From Polydactylus sextarius (lineage: Eukaryota; Chordata; Actinopteri; Polynemidae), in contig CM028923.1 in NCBI GenBank assembly GCA_016801845.1, forward strand, positions 12,754,679-12,818,678: a stretch of 64,000 bases of DNA, read 5' to 3'. The notes under the pieces were generated by a model. That model was given only the letters and a program-made list of their open reading frames with translations. It ran no database searches and was not told the DNA's origin. Position 1 is the first letter of the stretch. Every line of letters starts with the position of its first letter. The translations under genes and the position numbers were made by a program. This document shows, in pieces, positions 47,746 to 59,268 of the stretch.

Positions 47746-50700
47746 TTAATCAATTTTCTCTGCACCAACTGAGCGAGAAATTAGTTGTGGCGTGCCCTCC
47801 TCCGTGCAAATAATTACAGAGCAGTCATCCTCCTCCATTCCAAAACCAGCATAGAGGGGCTCAGTGAAATTGCTGTGAAATGTGTGAAGGTGACTGAGGT
47901 TCCCGGAGGAGACGCAGTAGAAGGACAGTGTGCCACGGGGACAGTCCAGATAGACTCCAACCCGGCGGGAGTAAAACAAAGGTGGTGGTATCTCCTCTTT
48001 CTGGTAGTTGTGTTGTGCACTGAAGTGATCCTCGGAGCAGAACAGAGTCCAGGACTGTTCTGTCTGGCCAAACCCGCAGAGGTGAGAGCCTGCCCTTCGA
48101 CTGATGCCCCTTTTTGCCACAGCAACATCCACCCAGCGTCCTCGCCACTCCACCTCCCAGTAGTGGCGCTGGGTGAGGCCTTCCTGACAGAGCACCTGGG
48201 AGACACTCTCAAACCTCTCAGGGTGATCTGGGTACTGCTGTCTGCTGCCCCTGACCCAGGTCACCTGCTTCCCCCCATCGTACAGCAACAGAGACTTGGC
48301 AACTGTGTTTGTGTCAAAGGTCAGGGTGCATGCATCTGGACAAGACATAGATTTAACTTTTCAGTGATCTTTGGTCACTTTATATAGACCTCTATCCTGC
48401 CATCATTTGGACAAGTAACAGTACAGCAAGTCAAAACAAAACTAAAACAGAAGACTTTGTACACATTTATAATGAAAAACTTACAGCTCTTTAGTTTTGA
48501 CTTCAAGTAGCACTCTGCGTTGGGTTCCACACTGTAGACAGAGCAACAGAACTAGATACTAATCAGATTATCAATACAATTTAACAGCCATGCATTAAAA
48601 CCACTGGCAGATGAAATTAATTACATTGATTATTTTGTTACAATGCAATATTCTGCTATGGAACCTTGGTCCTGAGATTCATCTGGAAGTTACTTTTACA
48701 TGTAACATGCTGTTTTACCTGAGTTTCTCTAATTTACAATGTGGGTCATCCAGATGAACAGAGATCATCTTTACTCCAGTGTCCTGTAGAAAGTTGTAGC
48801 TGAGGTCCAACACCTTCAGGTGGGATGGGTTGGAGTTCAGCGCTGAAGCCAAATAAGTGCAGCCTTCCTCAGTGACTTCACAGAATGACAGCCTATGTTT
48901 TTCCAAAAACACATTATTGTGTTATGTGGACAGGTAACCAGTTACCAGCAGTGTTGGCAGTTGAGGAGGTAAAGACAATGGCATACAAAAGATAATATTC
49001 ACCCCAGTGTCTCCAGTTTACAGTTTGGACTTGCCAGTCCTTCACAAAGCAGCTTCACCTCTGAGTCTTGCAGGCTGTTCCTGTTCAGGTTGAGCTCTTT
49101 CAGGTCAGAGGTGACAGAGTTCAGGACTGTGATAAAACCATCACAGCATTTCTGGAGATTGGTCTCATTTAACCTGTGGCAGAAAATTCTCTACAAAATT
49201 ATATTGCTGTAGTTTTTTTTTTTTTTTTTGCTATAGTTGTGAAATGGTGTCATTATGTTGGTATAAGCCACTATATGACCTCACCTTAGTTTCATTAGTT
49301 TGCAGCGTGGACTTCTCAGTCCAGCACACAGTGTCTCTATGCCTGGGCCATGCAGGTTGTTTCCACTCAGGTCCAGTTCTCTGAGGCAAGTAGAGTCAGA
49401 GCTGAGAGCTGAGCCAATGTGACCACAGCATCTATGTGTAAGGCCACAGCAGCTGAGTCTGATGCGTAGAAGAAACATGAAGTTAATCCTTATAATATAA
49501 ACATTGCTGGTATTTTGACCTCCTCAGACTTTTCTCTTCTCCTTGCACCTTGGAAGTAGTTGAAATTGTTTTTATATCTGTGTTATTTGAATAGTACTTT
49601 CATTGAAATAGTGTATGAATTTTAACAGCTTGGTGTTGTCCCAAATCAAACACTGCCTATGTGAATTTGCAACACATAACTATGATTGTCAATCATTAGA
49701 ATATCCTCTGCCTGTTCTGCTCATGTGACATGAACATGAGTGTGACCATTGAGTCATGTGATATAGACATTAGATTTAATTAATTGTCAAGATGGCATTG
49801 GTGGAGGACACTGAAAGCTGACAAGGTAACAATATCCTGCCAACCAACCACAGTCATGTTGTTCAATATGGAGGATGCACTGACCTGAGTGTTTCCAGGC
49901 TACAGTGTGGACTCTTTAGTCCAGTAGTGAGCTTATATACTCCAGAGTCGTTGAGACTGTTGTTACTCAGGTCAAGATTTTTCAACTGAGATGTGCCTGA
50001 GGTCAAAACCGAGGCCAAATCTTCACAGCCGTTGTCATTTATCTTACAACGATTCAACCTGCAGAAGAGCATTGACCAAAACAATTAGTTAGTCTTCTAA
50101 AAAACAATTCTCTGTAATAGACTGATGATTATCAGTAAGAAGTGAGTCTAACCTCAGTGTTTCCATTTTACAGTGATGGCCACATAGTCCCTTGCACAGA
50201 GCCTTTACTCCTGTTTTTTGAAGGTCATTAGCACTCAAGTCCAGTTCTCTGAGATGGGTCGACTCTGTGCTGAGAGCAGCAGCCAGTGATTCACAGCAGT
50301 CTCCTTCAAGTTTACACTTGTGTAATCTAAACCAAGGAAAATAGTTTTTTTTAAATGATCTTTTCCACCATGGCCTGCAAAATAAGAAGTGGATTTCGGA
50401 GCATTCGGAGCAAAAAGCACAACAATAACAATAAGTAGTTGCTGCTGTTTGCAAAGGTGTATTATCATATCTTGCAATATTTTAATCATCAAGTGTTACG
50501 GACCCTAAACTCCTAAGTTTGCAGTGTGGACTTCCTAATCCAACAGAAAGCAGCTTCACCCCGGAATCCTTCAGGTTGTTTTCACTCAGGTCAAGCACTG
50601 TCAGGTGAGAGGAGGTCGAGCTCAGTGCAGAGGCCAGATCTGCACAACAGTTCTCACTGAGGTTGCAGCGATTTAGCCTGGAAAACCAACACATAAAAAA

Positions 50701-53133
50701 ATGCTCTCACTAAGGGACGAGAATATGCTCAGTTACTACATAGAAGTTTATGAAATATGACATAAGGGAAATAAGAAATCACATGTGTTTGCAGCTTAAA
50801 AAGAACAAGTAAAACCAACATGAAAGAGGCACAGGCATTGTCCTGTGGGTAGACTCACAGAGCACGTGTGGAGGAAGTAATGACACGCAATAACTTCCCT
50901 ACTCCCTCTTCTGATCGTATGTACTTCTTCAAGTCGAACTCTTCTGCTGTTGCCTCTGATGTCATCAGTTCAAACGTGAGTGCAGACCACTGAACTGGGG
51001 ACAGTGTTTTGGCTGTGGGCCTGTTAGAACTTATTAAGCTCTGGATCTCCTGCACCAAAGACTCTTTTTTGAGCTCACTCAGGCAGTGGAACAGGTTGAG
51101 ATTGGAGTCTGGTTTCTCATTGATTTTCTCCTTGATGAACTGGACGGTTTTTGCCAGATCTTCCTCTTCCTCTGCTTCCAGAGGCAGTATTCTACCCAGG
51201 AGCTCCTGGTTTGATCTCAGTGACAGTCCTAGGAGAAAGCGAAGGAAGATGTCCCAGTGACCATCTTTACTCTCTAAGGCTTTTTCTATGGCTGCTTTGT
51301 GAAAACTGAACACAGACTTGGGGAGCAATTTTGTACGCATCCATTCCCAGTTTCCAACAATGACATTATCCTTTCTTTGCATGTAGGAGTGATGGACATA
51401 CACAGCTGCCAGGAACTCCTGAACAGTCAAATGTATGAAGCTAAAAACATCTCGTCCTCTTCTTCCCTTAGGAGCTACTGTGCAAACGCCTGTGTAAATA
51501 GTTGCTTCTTTGACATCCATGCCACATTCTTTCAGGTCAGCCTCATAGAAGATTAGTTTTCCCTTCTTCAGCTGACGGTATGCCAGCTCTGCTAGCTTCA
51601 AGACAACATTGTCACTTTCCACTGGATCATGCCCTTCTATCATCCTGTCTGTTTGGCAAAGTAGGAGATACAGATACATCTCAGTCAGGGTGTTGGGGAT
51701 AACTCCTGTCAAGTTGTTGCGCAACATTTTCCTCATCACGGTGACTGTGATCATACAGAAAACTGGTATTTCACACATGATGTAGAGGCTTCTTGATGAC
51801 TTCACATGATTGATGATTCTCGAGGCGAGGTTATCATCGCACAAATGCCTCTTAAAGTACTCCTCCCTGTGTTCATTAGAAAAGCCTTTGATTTCCGTCC
51901 AGCGGTCGATGTATTTCCGAAAAATTTGGTTAGCTGCTGCAGGTCTGGACGTGATCCAGATGAGGGCATTCCCGAGAAGATCTCCCGTAATGAGGTTTGT
52001 CATTAGGACATCCAGTGAAGCTGGCTCTGTCCAGTCTCTCAAGACCTTGTTATAGTTGAAGTTCAAAGGCAGGAGAGTCTCATCAAGACCGTCAAATATG
52101 AACAAGACTTTGCATTCTGATCCTAGCATCTCAAGAGGTTTCATCTCAGGGAAGAACTGGTGGATCAGCTGCATCAGACTACAGTGTTTTTCACCGATGT
52201 TGGGATTCAGTTCACGGAAAGGAAGTGGGAAGATGAAAGTGATGTCCTGATTTTCTTGTCCTTCTGCCCAGCTCAGGATAAATTTACTCGCACAGACAGT
52301 TTTACCGACTCCAGGAATTCCAAGGGTAAGCACAGTTCTGATTCTCTTCTCTTGGTTGGGTTTTGGTTTGAAAATGTTGCTAGCTTTAATTGAGGTTTCC
52401 TCTGTGGACACATAGTTAGGTTGCTGATGTCTGAATTCATTCTCCTCACAGAGGCCTTCCCAACCTCCTTCAATCACATGTAGTTCAGTGAAGATTTTGT
52501 TGAGGCAGACGGTATCCCCTTCTTCTGTGTTCCCCTCATAAATGTTTTGGTACTTTTCCCTAAGAATGGTTTTCAACTGGTCTTGGATTGATTGATGGTT
52601 GATTTCTGTTCAAAGAAACAATTTTCTTCAGTTTTATGAAGTTCAGTCTTTAAATCCTGTGTCTATACATCTATGCATAGGTTATGAATTTGTACTTGTT
52701 AACATGACTATGTGTCTCTAGCTCTTTTTTTTATCAACTCACCTTTGCGTACTTGATTGCTTTGAACTGATAACGAAACACAAAGAGGAAACAGATGTTA
52801 CGTGACCACTCTATTTTGTCTTACAAAGCAATAATGAGGCATTCTTTTGTATTATGTTTTACCTTCTTCAAATTTCTCCTTTAATTCATCAGCCCACAGT
52901 TTTAGTTTCATCTTCATTAATATTGTAAGTGTGACAATAACAGCATCATTGTAGCCATATGTCTGCACCAAAAGATTCACAGTGCCCAGCTGGTCTTTCC
53001 CCTCAATATGAGCCCTTGGAATATGAGGAAATCCTTCGACAAGTTTATTGTAAAGATACCACTGGAAGGTCCTCAGTTGTTTATCAACCATCTCATTCAA
53101 AGTATCCAACAGCAGCTGCGAGACACGTTCCAT
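47746..53133 (-). CDS. NLRP3-like inflammasome receptor: PYD-FISNA-NACHT-LRR-B30.2
   Basis: Exons in transcript order: 53133-52863, 52766-52743 (24 nt), 52605-50859, 50677-50504, 50326-50153, 50058-49885, 49458-49285, 49173-49003, 48892-48719, 48531-48485, 48335-47746. Phases join to 1239 residues without a stop. An N-terminal pyrin domain (1-90, VDKQLRTFQWYL) can recruit ASC. The FISNA segment comes next, then NACHT with Walker A GIPGVGKT near 194 and Walker B LFIFDGLDE near 267. Six LRR exons of 171-174 nt each start and end in phase 2 (LDLS.N.L...G). A 47-nt linker exon precedes PRY-SPRY/B30.2 (YWEVEW, GVYLDCPRGTLSFY). This order matches fish NLRP3-type sensors of danger signals. Teleosts have many similar genes, so one-to-one orthology is uncertain. 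Confidence 0.92.
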
Positions 53134-53960
53134 ATTTGTTTTCCATTCGGGTCATATCATCAACCAGTCCTGTTGTTGTGTGTCAGTCCTGTGTCTGAAG
53201 AAAGACTCAAATGCACCGAAGCAGTTTCAGTTTTGAGTTGATGTAGCCTGAAGAAGCTGTCGTCATGTTACGTTGTTCCTGTTGAAGATTTACAGCCATG
53301 TAAGAATCATAGAACAAAAAGTCACTATGCATGCCAAACTGCCCCGTTTTACTGTAAATGAATTGTTCCCGCCTCCTCTTATCAGTGTCTCGTGTGAGCC
53401 TTTACTTGCCATACATGGTCAGACCAGCTGAACCAGTCTGTCATAAGAGCGATAACAAAGCATGGGGGCTGTTTATGAAAAAGCAGCAAAACTATAGAGC
53501 ATCCTGCATGTCCTCCAATAAGGAGGTGGAAGAGTATAATACAGTGGGTTATGTTGCCATTCATTTTTAATGAGCTGAAATAGATAAACTGTAGAAGCTC
53601 ATTGAATATGTCAAAACAATAGTGTCAAAAAAGTCAAATAGAAACCAAAAGAAATGTACTTCCTCTTAAAGTTGGTTTCTTGGACAAGAATAAAAATTCA
53701 TAACTGTCTAATCATCAGAAATATGGGGTGTATTGAGTAGGATAAAGGGTTATTAAATGTCAGCAAATGAATAGATGGTTTCACATCTCTAAGTGTTGCA
53801 TTATTAGGTTTAGTCCATCAGCCATTTTCCCCTGCAAAGTTCAATGAAGAGTTATAAAAGAGTTATAAAAGCCCTAACAGAAACACAAATATAGATTGAA
53901 CATATGAATATATAGAATTAAGTGAATGAACTGAATGTGCACAGTTTTAAAGCAGATGTA

Positions 53961-54306
53961 AAGTGATCCTTCGCCATATCAAGCTTCACCTCTTGCTGCT
54001 TCGATACATCGCATTTTTTTTGTGGCTAGTATATGTAAATTTATATCTCTGGAGTCTTCATTACATCGCAGGATTCCGTGGGCTATGGGTATTTCCAGTT
54101 TTTTAGATTTTAATTATTTTTGCAGCAAAATAAGCAATTTCTGGCCTAAAAAACAAGTAGCAAGCGTGGGAAAGGGCTATAAGAGTGTGTGGGTGATTTA
54201 TAAAGGCTTTAAAAATAAAATAAATATATGGCTACTATTCTGCAGATTTTTAGCTTTCACGGGGCATCCTGGAACCTAACCCCCATGATAGGTGAGGGAC
54301 CACTGT
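53961..54306. mobile_element. MITE with CAGTGGTCCCTC-type inverted ends
   Basis: The left end reads AGTGATCCTTCGCCATATC and the right end is its degenerate inverse (GATAGGTGAGGGACCACTG). The interior includes TTTCTGGCCTAAAAAACAAG and GGGCTATAAGAGTGTGTGGG, matching a short dispersed element I recognise in fish genomes. Both ends abut TA, as in Tc1/mariner-type insertions. It lies just beyond the selenoo polyadenylation signal. No coding capacity. Confidence 0.65.
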
Positions 54307-54353
54307 ATATAAACAACAACAGTTTAAACAGGCTGTTTGATCAATCATAATCT

Positions 54354-54359
54354 TTTATT
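54354..54359 (-). terminator. Polyadenylation signal of selenoo
   Basis: On the minus strand AAAATAAAAG contains AATAAA about 445 nt after the selenoo stop. It sits past the SECIS candidate and before the MITE, which fits the 3' end of this transcript. Confidence 0.5.
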
Positions 54360-54469
54360 TTATAACTTTGAGGAAACTAATAGGATACAGTTTGTTAACA
54401 TTTGTGGTTACTGACACATCACATTCATAAATCCAGTTTCTGTAAATGAAGTCAGTGTGTTCCTTGTAA

Positions 54470-54516
54470 TTCAGACCCAGACTGGTCATTGTGTGACTGG
54501 ATATCTGAGCCGTCAT
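54470..54516 (-). promoter_or_regulatory. Candidate SECIS element of selenoo
   Basis: A SECIS in the 3' UTR is required for UGA to be read as selenocysteine. On the minus strand ATGA (54,516-54,513) is followed by GGCTCAGA, which can pair over eight positions, two of them wobble, with TCTGGGTC. That is followed directly by TGAA (54,473-54,470). The apex can form a 4-bp stem (GTCA/TGAC) around CACAA, which supplies the expected unpaired AA. Helix I below the core is weak. The fold was done by eye, so this is a candidate only. Confidence 0.4.
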
Positions 54517-54802
54517 ACTTCATCAGCAAATTCATAGACTTTGTGCTGTTCTGCTCTATAGAACTCTTATACAAGGCAATAAAAACATACAGTCACACAA
54601 TCTTTGATCTATGCTGATGAACCCTGGAAAACACTGGGTTACGCAACATCCTCCCTTCTGGTAGTAGGTGGAAATAGAGACCAGCAACAGTTGCAGTAGG
54701 AACGGTATCACGTCCCCTCATCTTTTTTGTATGGAGACTATTGTCTATGCTTGCAGCCAGTAAAAACAGACCTCTACCCCACCCTCAGCTGTTTTGGAGG
54801 TC

Positions 54803-57800
54803 CTATGAGGATCAGGTAACACAGATTCTTTGAGCCCAGGTAGGAGGTTTCCTGTCATAGCCAAAAGTCAGATCCCTTTCTGTTTGCTCCTGTTCTCCAC
54901 ATGCACTGGACCCACCTGAATGGTCTGGTCCAGATGCACCAGAATATGGTTTTTCCAGAGCTCTGAGAACCATATTGACCTACCAAAGAAATGTACAAAT
55001 GGTCATGTACTTAAAACAGGTACTTGATAAAACAGAACAGCAGTAACTCTAATATCATTTAAAAAAAAACAGCAACAACAACAGATACAAAAATAGCATT
55101 GTTTTTCATTACATCATTTAAACAATTAAGTGGCATGAACATGTTGTGGCATGTTGCAAACAAATTTTTCTACAAAAATCAATCAAACCTCAGAGAAATC
55201 TCCCTTTTCTGCTGCTTGAATTGCATTCTGGGCAATGTAGTTGCGTAGTACAACTCGGGGGTTGTTGTTATTCATCACGATGAGCCTCTCCTTTTTGATG
55301 AGAGACAAGTCACTTGTATTGTCACATTCCTTGGCTAAACGTCTCCTGTTTATTACAAAACAAAAGAAGTTAGTTTAGACAAGCTACGACAATGTTTAAA
55401 ACAGCAGTAAGCAGTCAGCTTTAAGTAAAGGTCAAGTTAATAAGTTGTCTGTTATTTATCACATATTTTTTTATATATTAGTCACATACCTGTATCTGCT
55501 AACCCAGTGAAACCAGTCATCTCGCTGCTTTTCCTTGAGTTCATCTTGATCAGTTTCCAGCAGCTCCTTCAGCCGTCCCATCCTCTCCAGCTGCTGGGCA
55601 ACACTTGTTGTGTCTGCCACCATGTTAAACATGGTTGGGTTGGTTTGTGCCATGGACAGAATCATTGCCAATTCACTAAAAACGGAAAACATACTAAATA
55701 TGAGCGAGAAAAAGGAAAAAAAAATCCTTGCTGTTGACCAGACACTTAGCTCTAGTCCTACTCTCCATTCTATATATGCCTTATATCATACACACATTTC
55801 ACTTACATATTCTCTTGGTAATTTTTTTCTCCAAAATGCTTGCATGTGAAAAAATAGATGATAAGAGAAAAAGTGTTTCTATGCTCTAAACATGATTAGA
55901 TGTATATTTATTATTATTTGGAGTATATGGTGGGCTAGAGCTACTCTATAAGTACACATATAGCCAACCACCATACACCCCCTCACCGGTCCTTCATAGT
56001 TGGCTTGTTAGCCACCTTAAGCTCTTCAATGGAGGCACATTGCTGTAAGATGAGGTCCAATGCTGGCCCCACTGTTGTCCTCTCACTGTCCCCCTCCTCA
56101 GGCCAGGGGACACAGCTCAGCAGGTGGAAAGTGTTGGTAAAATCTGCACCTGGAGAGGCATTAAATTTTAGAACCACAAGGACACTGCAAGAATAAGATC
56201 ATTACTGAACTGTTGTGTATAGGCTATCTAACTATTGTTCATGTCCACAGAGTCTATACCAGTGTTGTGCATGACACGCAGCAGGTCTGATATCAGCTCA
56301 CTGTCCTCTGCCTCTTCTTTCCTCACAAGACCCAGTTTCTTCCTCATGATACTAAGGTAGAAGGTTTGATACGTGACCATAAAGTCATCCAGGACAGCTC
56401 CCGCCTCAGGTGCATTCAGCTCAGAGCCCAGTGCTTCAGCCAAGCAAGCCAGATTCCAGCGGCACACAGACGGCTGGGCTTGGTATGAGTAGCGTCCTCT
56501 TTTGTCTGAGGCGTTGCAGATAAAATCTGGATCAAATCTGACATATATGATCTTAGTTAGAGGAACAGAAAACCAGTTATCCAGTTTGTTATTGACCTTA
56601 GTAAAAAGAAGACACATGACAATGGCTTCCACTTTCAGCAGCTTACCTGTCCATGAAACCAAAGGGCCCATAATCCAGAGTTAGACCCAAAATGCTCATA
56701 TTGTCTGTATTAAGGACTCCGTGACAAAAACCAACACACTGCCACATGGCCACTAGCTTGGCGGTTCTTGTCATCACCTGGGAATAAACAAGTTAAACTG
56801 GAGAGTGAATCCTACGGAGGATTCAAATTTTTTTTCAACACACACCTGATTCCTCACCTCTCTGAAAAAAGCTATATTTCTATCTTTCCGGTTGCTGTAA
56901 GCTTGCTGAATGTGAGGATAGAACGTCTCAATGACATAGTCCAACAGCTGAGCGCGAATGTCATGCCGCCCTGCACTGGGACCCTGGAGGCCTGAGAGTT
57001 CATCTCGACCCAGGAAGATCTCAAAGGATCCAAACCTTTAAAAAAGGAAAGAGAGACGGTCTAAATTTGTCAGAGGCTTTTTTTCTGTAAATTAAAGTTT
57101 GAGAGCACACTGAACCTGATGAAGGAAGGGGCGAGACGCAGGACGACCGAGCAATGTTCAAGAATGCGCTTGCCACTGTTGAGTGGATCTCTGCTGACGC
57201 AGAGGTCAGAGGTTACGAGGGAAGCTGCACGGGTACTGGGTATGCCCAGGGCAGCCATGGCCTCGCTGCACAGGAACTCTCTAATGCTGGAACGAAGCAC
57301 CTTCCTGCCATCACCATCTCTTCAGAAAATAAAAATGGAGTTGACACTTACTCATTAGATACCCAGCTCTGGTTGACCAGTGAATGAGAGTCAAATTGTG
57401 ACCTGCAGGTATTGTAAATATGAGGGAAATTGTCTTCTGATATGCTTACATAATGTTCACAAATGATTATAAGGCTGGTTCAGTTCAAAAGAATCTTAAC
57501 TGAAGGTCTACTGAACCAACTGCAGTAGTATTTGAGTTTGTGGTAAAATCTTTGTAAAACTATGTTTTCAAACTCCATTTTTCATAGAAAAACATACTGA
57601 GCCTATAGAGGATGGAACAACTTCAGTCCAATTGTGTTGCATGTCTGCTGCCGCATGTGAACATGAAATTACCAACTATAATGGCACTATGTCTGATAAA
57701 GTACTGGTAGATCCACCAATGACAGATGAAGTCTGAGGAGAGATATTCTCTTTGAAAAAAAACATGAAACTTTCCCTAGCACTACCATACTTACATGAGT

Positions 57801-58574
57801 TTAACAGAACCAATCAACCATAAGTGAGGGAAAGCTGGTGCTGGTTTGAATGTTAGGCAGTGTTTGCCAAGCAGTTAAGCTCTTAAGCAGCTCTCACTGC
57901 GCTAATACATTCACATGTCTCTGGTGAATAAAGCTTATGGAAAATTTGCTTTGTCACTTGTTTGAGTTCTCTTACTCTCACTTGGTGTTTCAAAGTTTGT
58001 CATCAAGCATCTGACCCTCTGGGGTCGATTATTAATTGTTCAACTGTTGTTGATTGTTGAACTTAAGTAAATCATCAATGATGTAGTAAATGGATGAATT
58101 AAAACCTTTATAGAGTATTAATAATCAAAACAAACTTTACCTGGAGTAAGGTGTGACACCTGCACCTTTGACCTGAATCTCCCATCTTCCTTGGGAGCCT
58201 GATTCTACCTCCCCCAGGTATATCACAGCTCCATCCCCCAGCTGACCCGCAAACAGCCCGAACTGGTGGCCGCAGTAACAGTGCGCCGCCGGTTCGGATC
58301 CCGGCAGCAGCCTAGATCCGCTGAAGTACTCCGGCCCCAGAGGATCATCCAGCACTTCCTGCACGCTCAGGCCGAGCAGAGCCAACGCGGACTGGGACAA
58401 GGCCACGAATTGTGGACGGATCAGAGGCTGGAGAGTTTTGATCCGGGAGAAACACGCCGCCTTGACGGTTCGGGACCCAGGCTGATCTGTGTCATCCAGC
58501 GGCAGCTTTCTCAGCGCGGTGTTGTTGAAAGGTAAGCGCTGCAGAGCCGTGGACGCGCACTGAGAGGACTCCAT
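54803..58574 (-). CDS. selenoo: Selenoprotein O (protein AMPylase), selenocysteine-containing
   Basis: SelO has a kinase fold that transfers AMP instead of phosphate to proteins; in animals it is mitochondrial and linked to redox control. Exons in transcript order: 58574-58141, 57319-57116, 57035-56858, 56777-56647, 56537-56260, 56149-55987, 55675-55490, 55345-55189, 54979-54803. Phases join to 635 residues. Landmarks are HCYCGHQFG.FAGQLGDGA, KGAG.TP.SR, GRKVLRSSIREFLCSEAM, VGFCHGVLNTDNMS, LDYGPFGFMDRFDPD, CRWNLACLAEAL and RNYIAQNAI. The end reads RICVT-U-SS, with the UGA at 54,814-54,812 three codons before TAG, as in vertebrate SelO; gene finders will stop one residue too soon. The protein starts at MESSQCAS without an obvious long mitochondrial presequence, unlike human SELENOO. 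It is divergent from the gene at 59.27 kb. Confidence 0.95.
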
Positions 58575-58806
58575 GAGGACTGGAGCTGAGTGAGACCCAG
58601 ACGTCGGTATTATACACTAATGGACCTCACTAAATATAATCCAATGGTGAAAAAGTGTTACGCCGTAAATGAAATTGAAGACTATATTTAGTTAATAATT
58701 TTCAGAAATAAAACTAAAACAAACAAACAAACAAACAAACATTAAATGTGTCTTAAAACCACAAAACACATATTAATGCACCAGACACAGACACAGTGTA
58801 GTTGTT

Positions 58807-58837
<31 letters not shown>

Positions 58838-59268
58838 TATCTCTTTTGAAGATGCTGTAAATATAGTGTCAGAATAAAAAAAATGAATTAGTGAGAAGTT
58901 TAGAGAATTATTGGTTCATTATTTTGGGAGGAGTTACAATGTGAAAACTCTCCACCAGATGGCGGTAACTAAAAGAAAGGGACAGTGTCACCTGCTTTAA
59001 CCTAAATAAAGACGAAGAAGAAGCTCTGGTCAACGAACCAGTGGCACCATGTAAATGATTATATAGATGCGGTGATTTGTAAATACAAGTTGAACGCGTC
59101 CCCTAATTTAGAGGAGACGTTTATCGGCCACAGATGAAAAAACACCTCACTCCAGTTTTTATTAGCCTGTAAATACTACTGACGTATACAGCTGTATTTG
59201 GTAGTTAGCCAGTTGGCTAACAGCAGCTAACCTCAGCTAGATAAACTTTTCAAAACCGGTGTGAGAAG
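58575..59268. promoter_or_regulatory. Bidirectional promoter region, with CTCF-like motif and (GT)n
   Basis: About 0.7 kb separates the start codons of two divergent genes, selenoo (minus) and the TINF2_N-zinc-finger gene (plus). It holds an (AAAC)n run near 58,721-58,740 and a (GT)n run near 58,813-58,838. CCACCAGATGGCGG at 58,952-58,965 matches the CTCF core consensus at all positions. No TATA box is evident for either gene. Shared control is inferred from the arrangement. Confidence 0.5.

Noticed and set aside
47785..48387. 200-codon plus-strand frame
   Set aside because: It is the antisense shadow of the B30.2 exon of the NLR gene.
54617..54645. ATGA...AAAA...hairpin resembling a SECIS on the plus strand
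   Set aside because: It is on the wrong strand for selenoo and lacks a proper 3' quartet.
58266..58535. 89-codon plus-strand frame in GC-rich DNA
   Set aside because: Antisense to the first exon of selenoo, which has clear SelO motifs.
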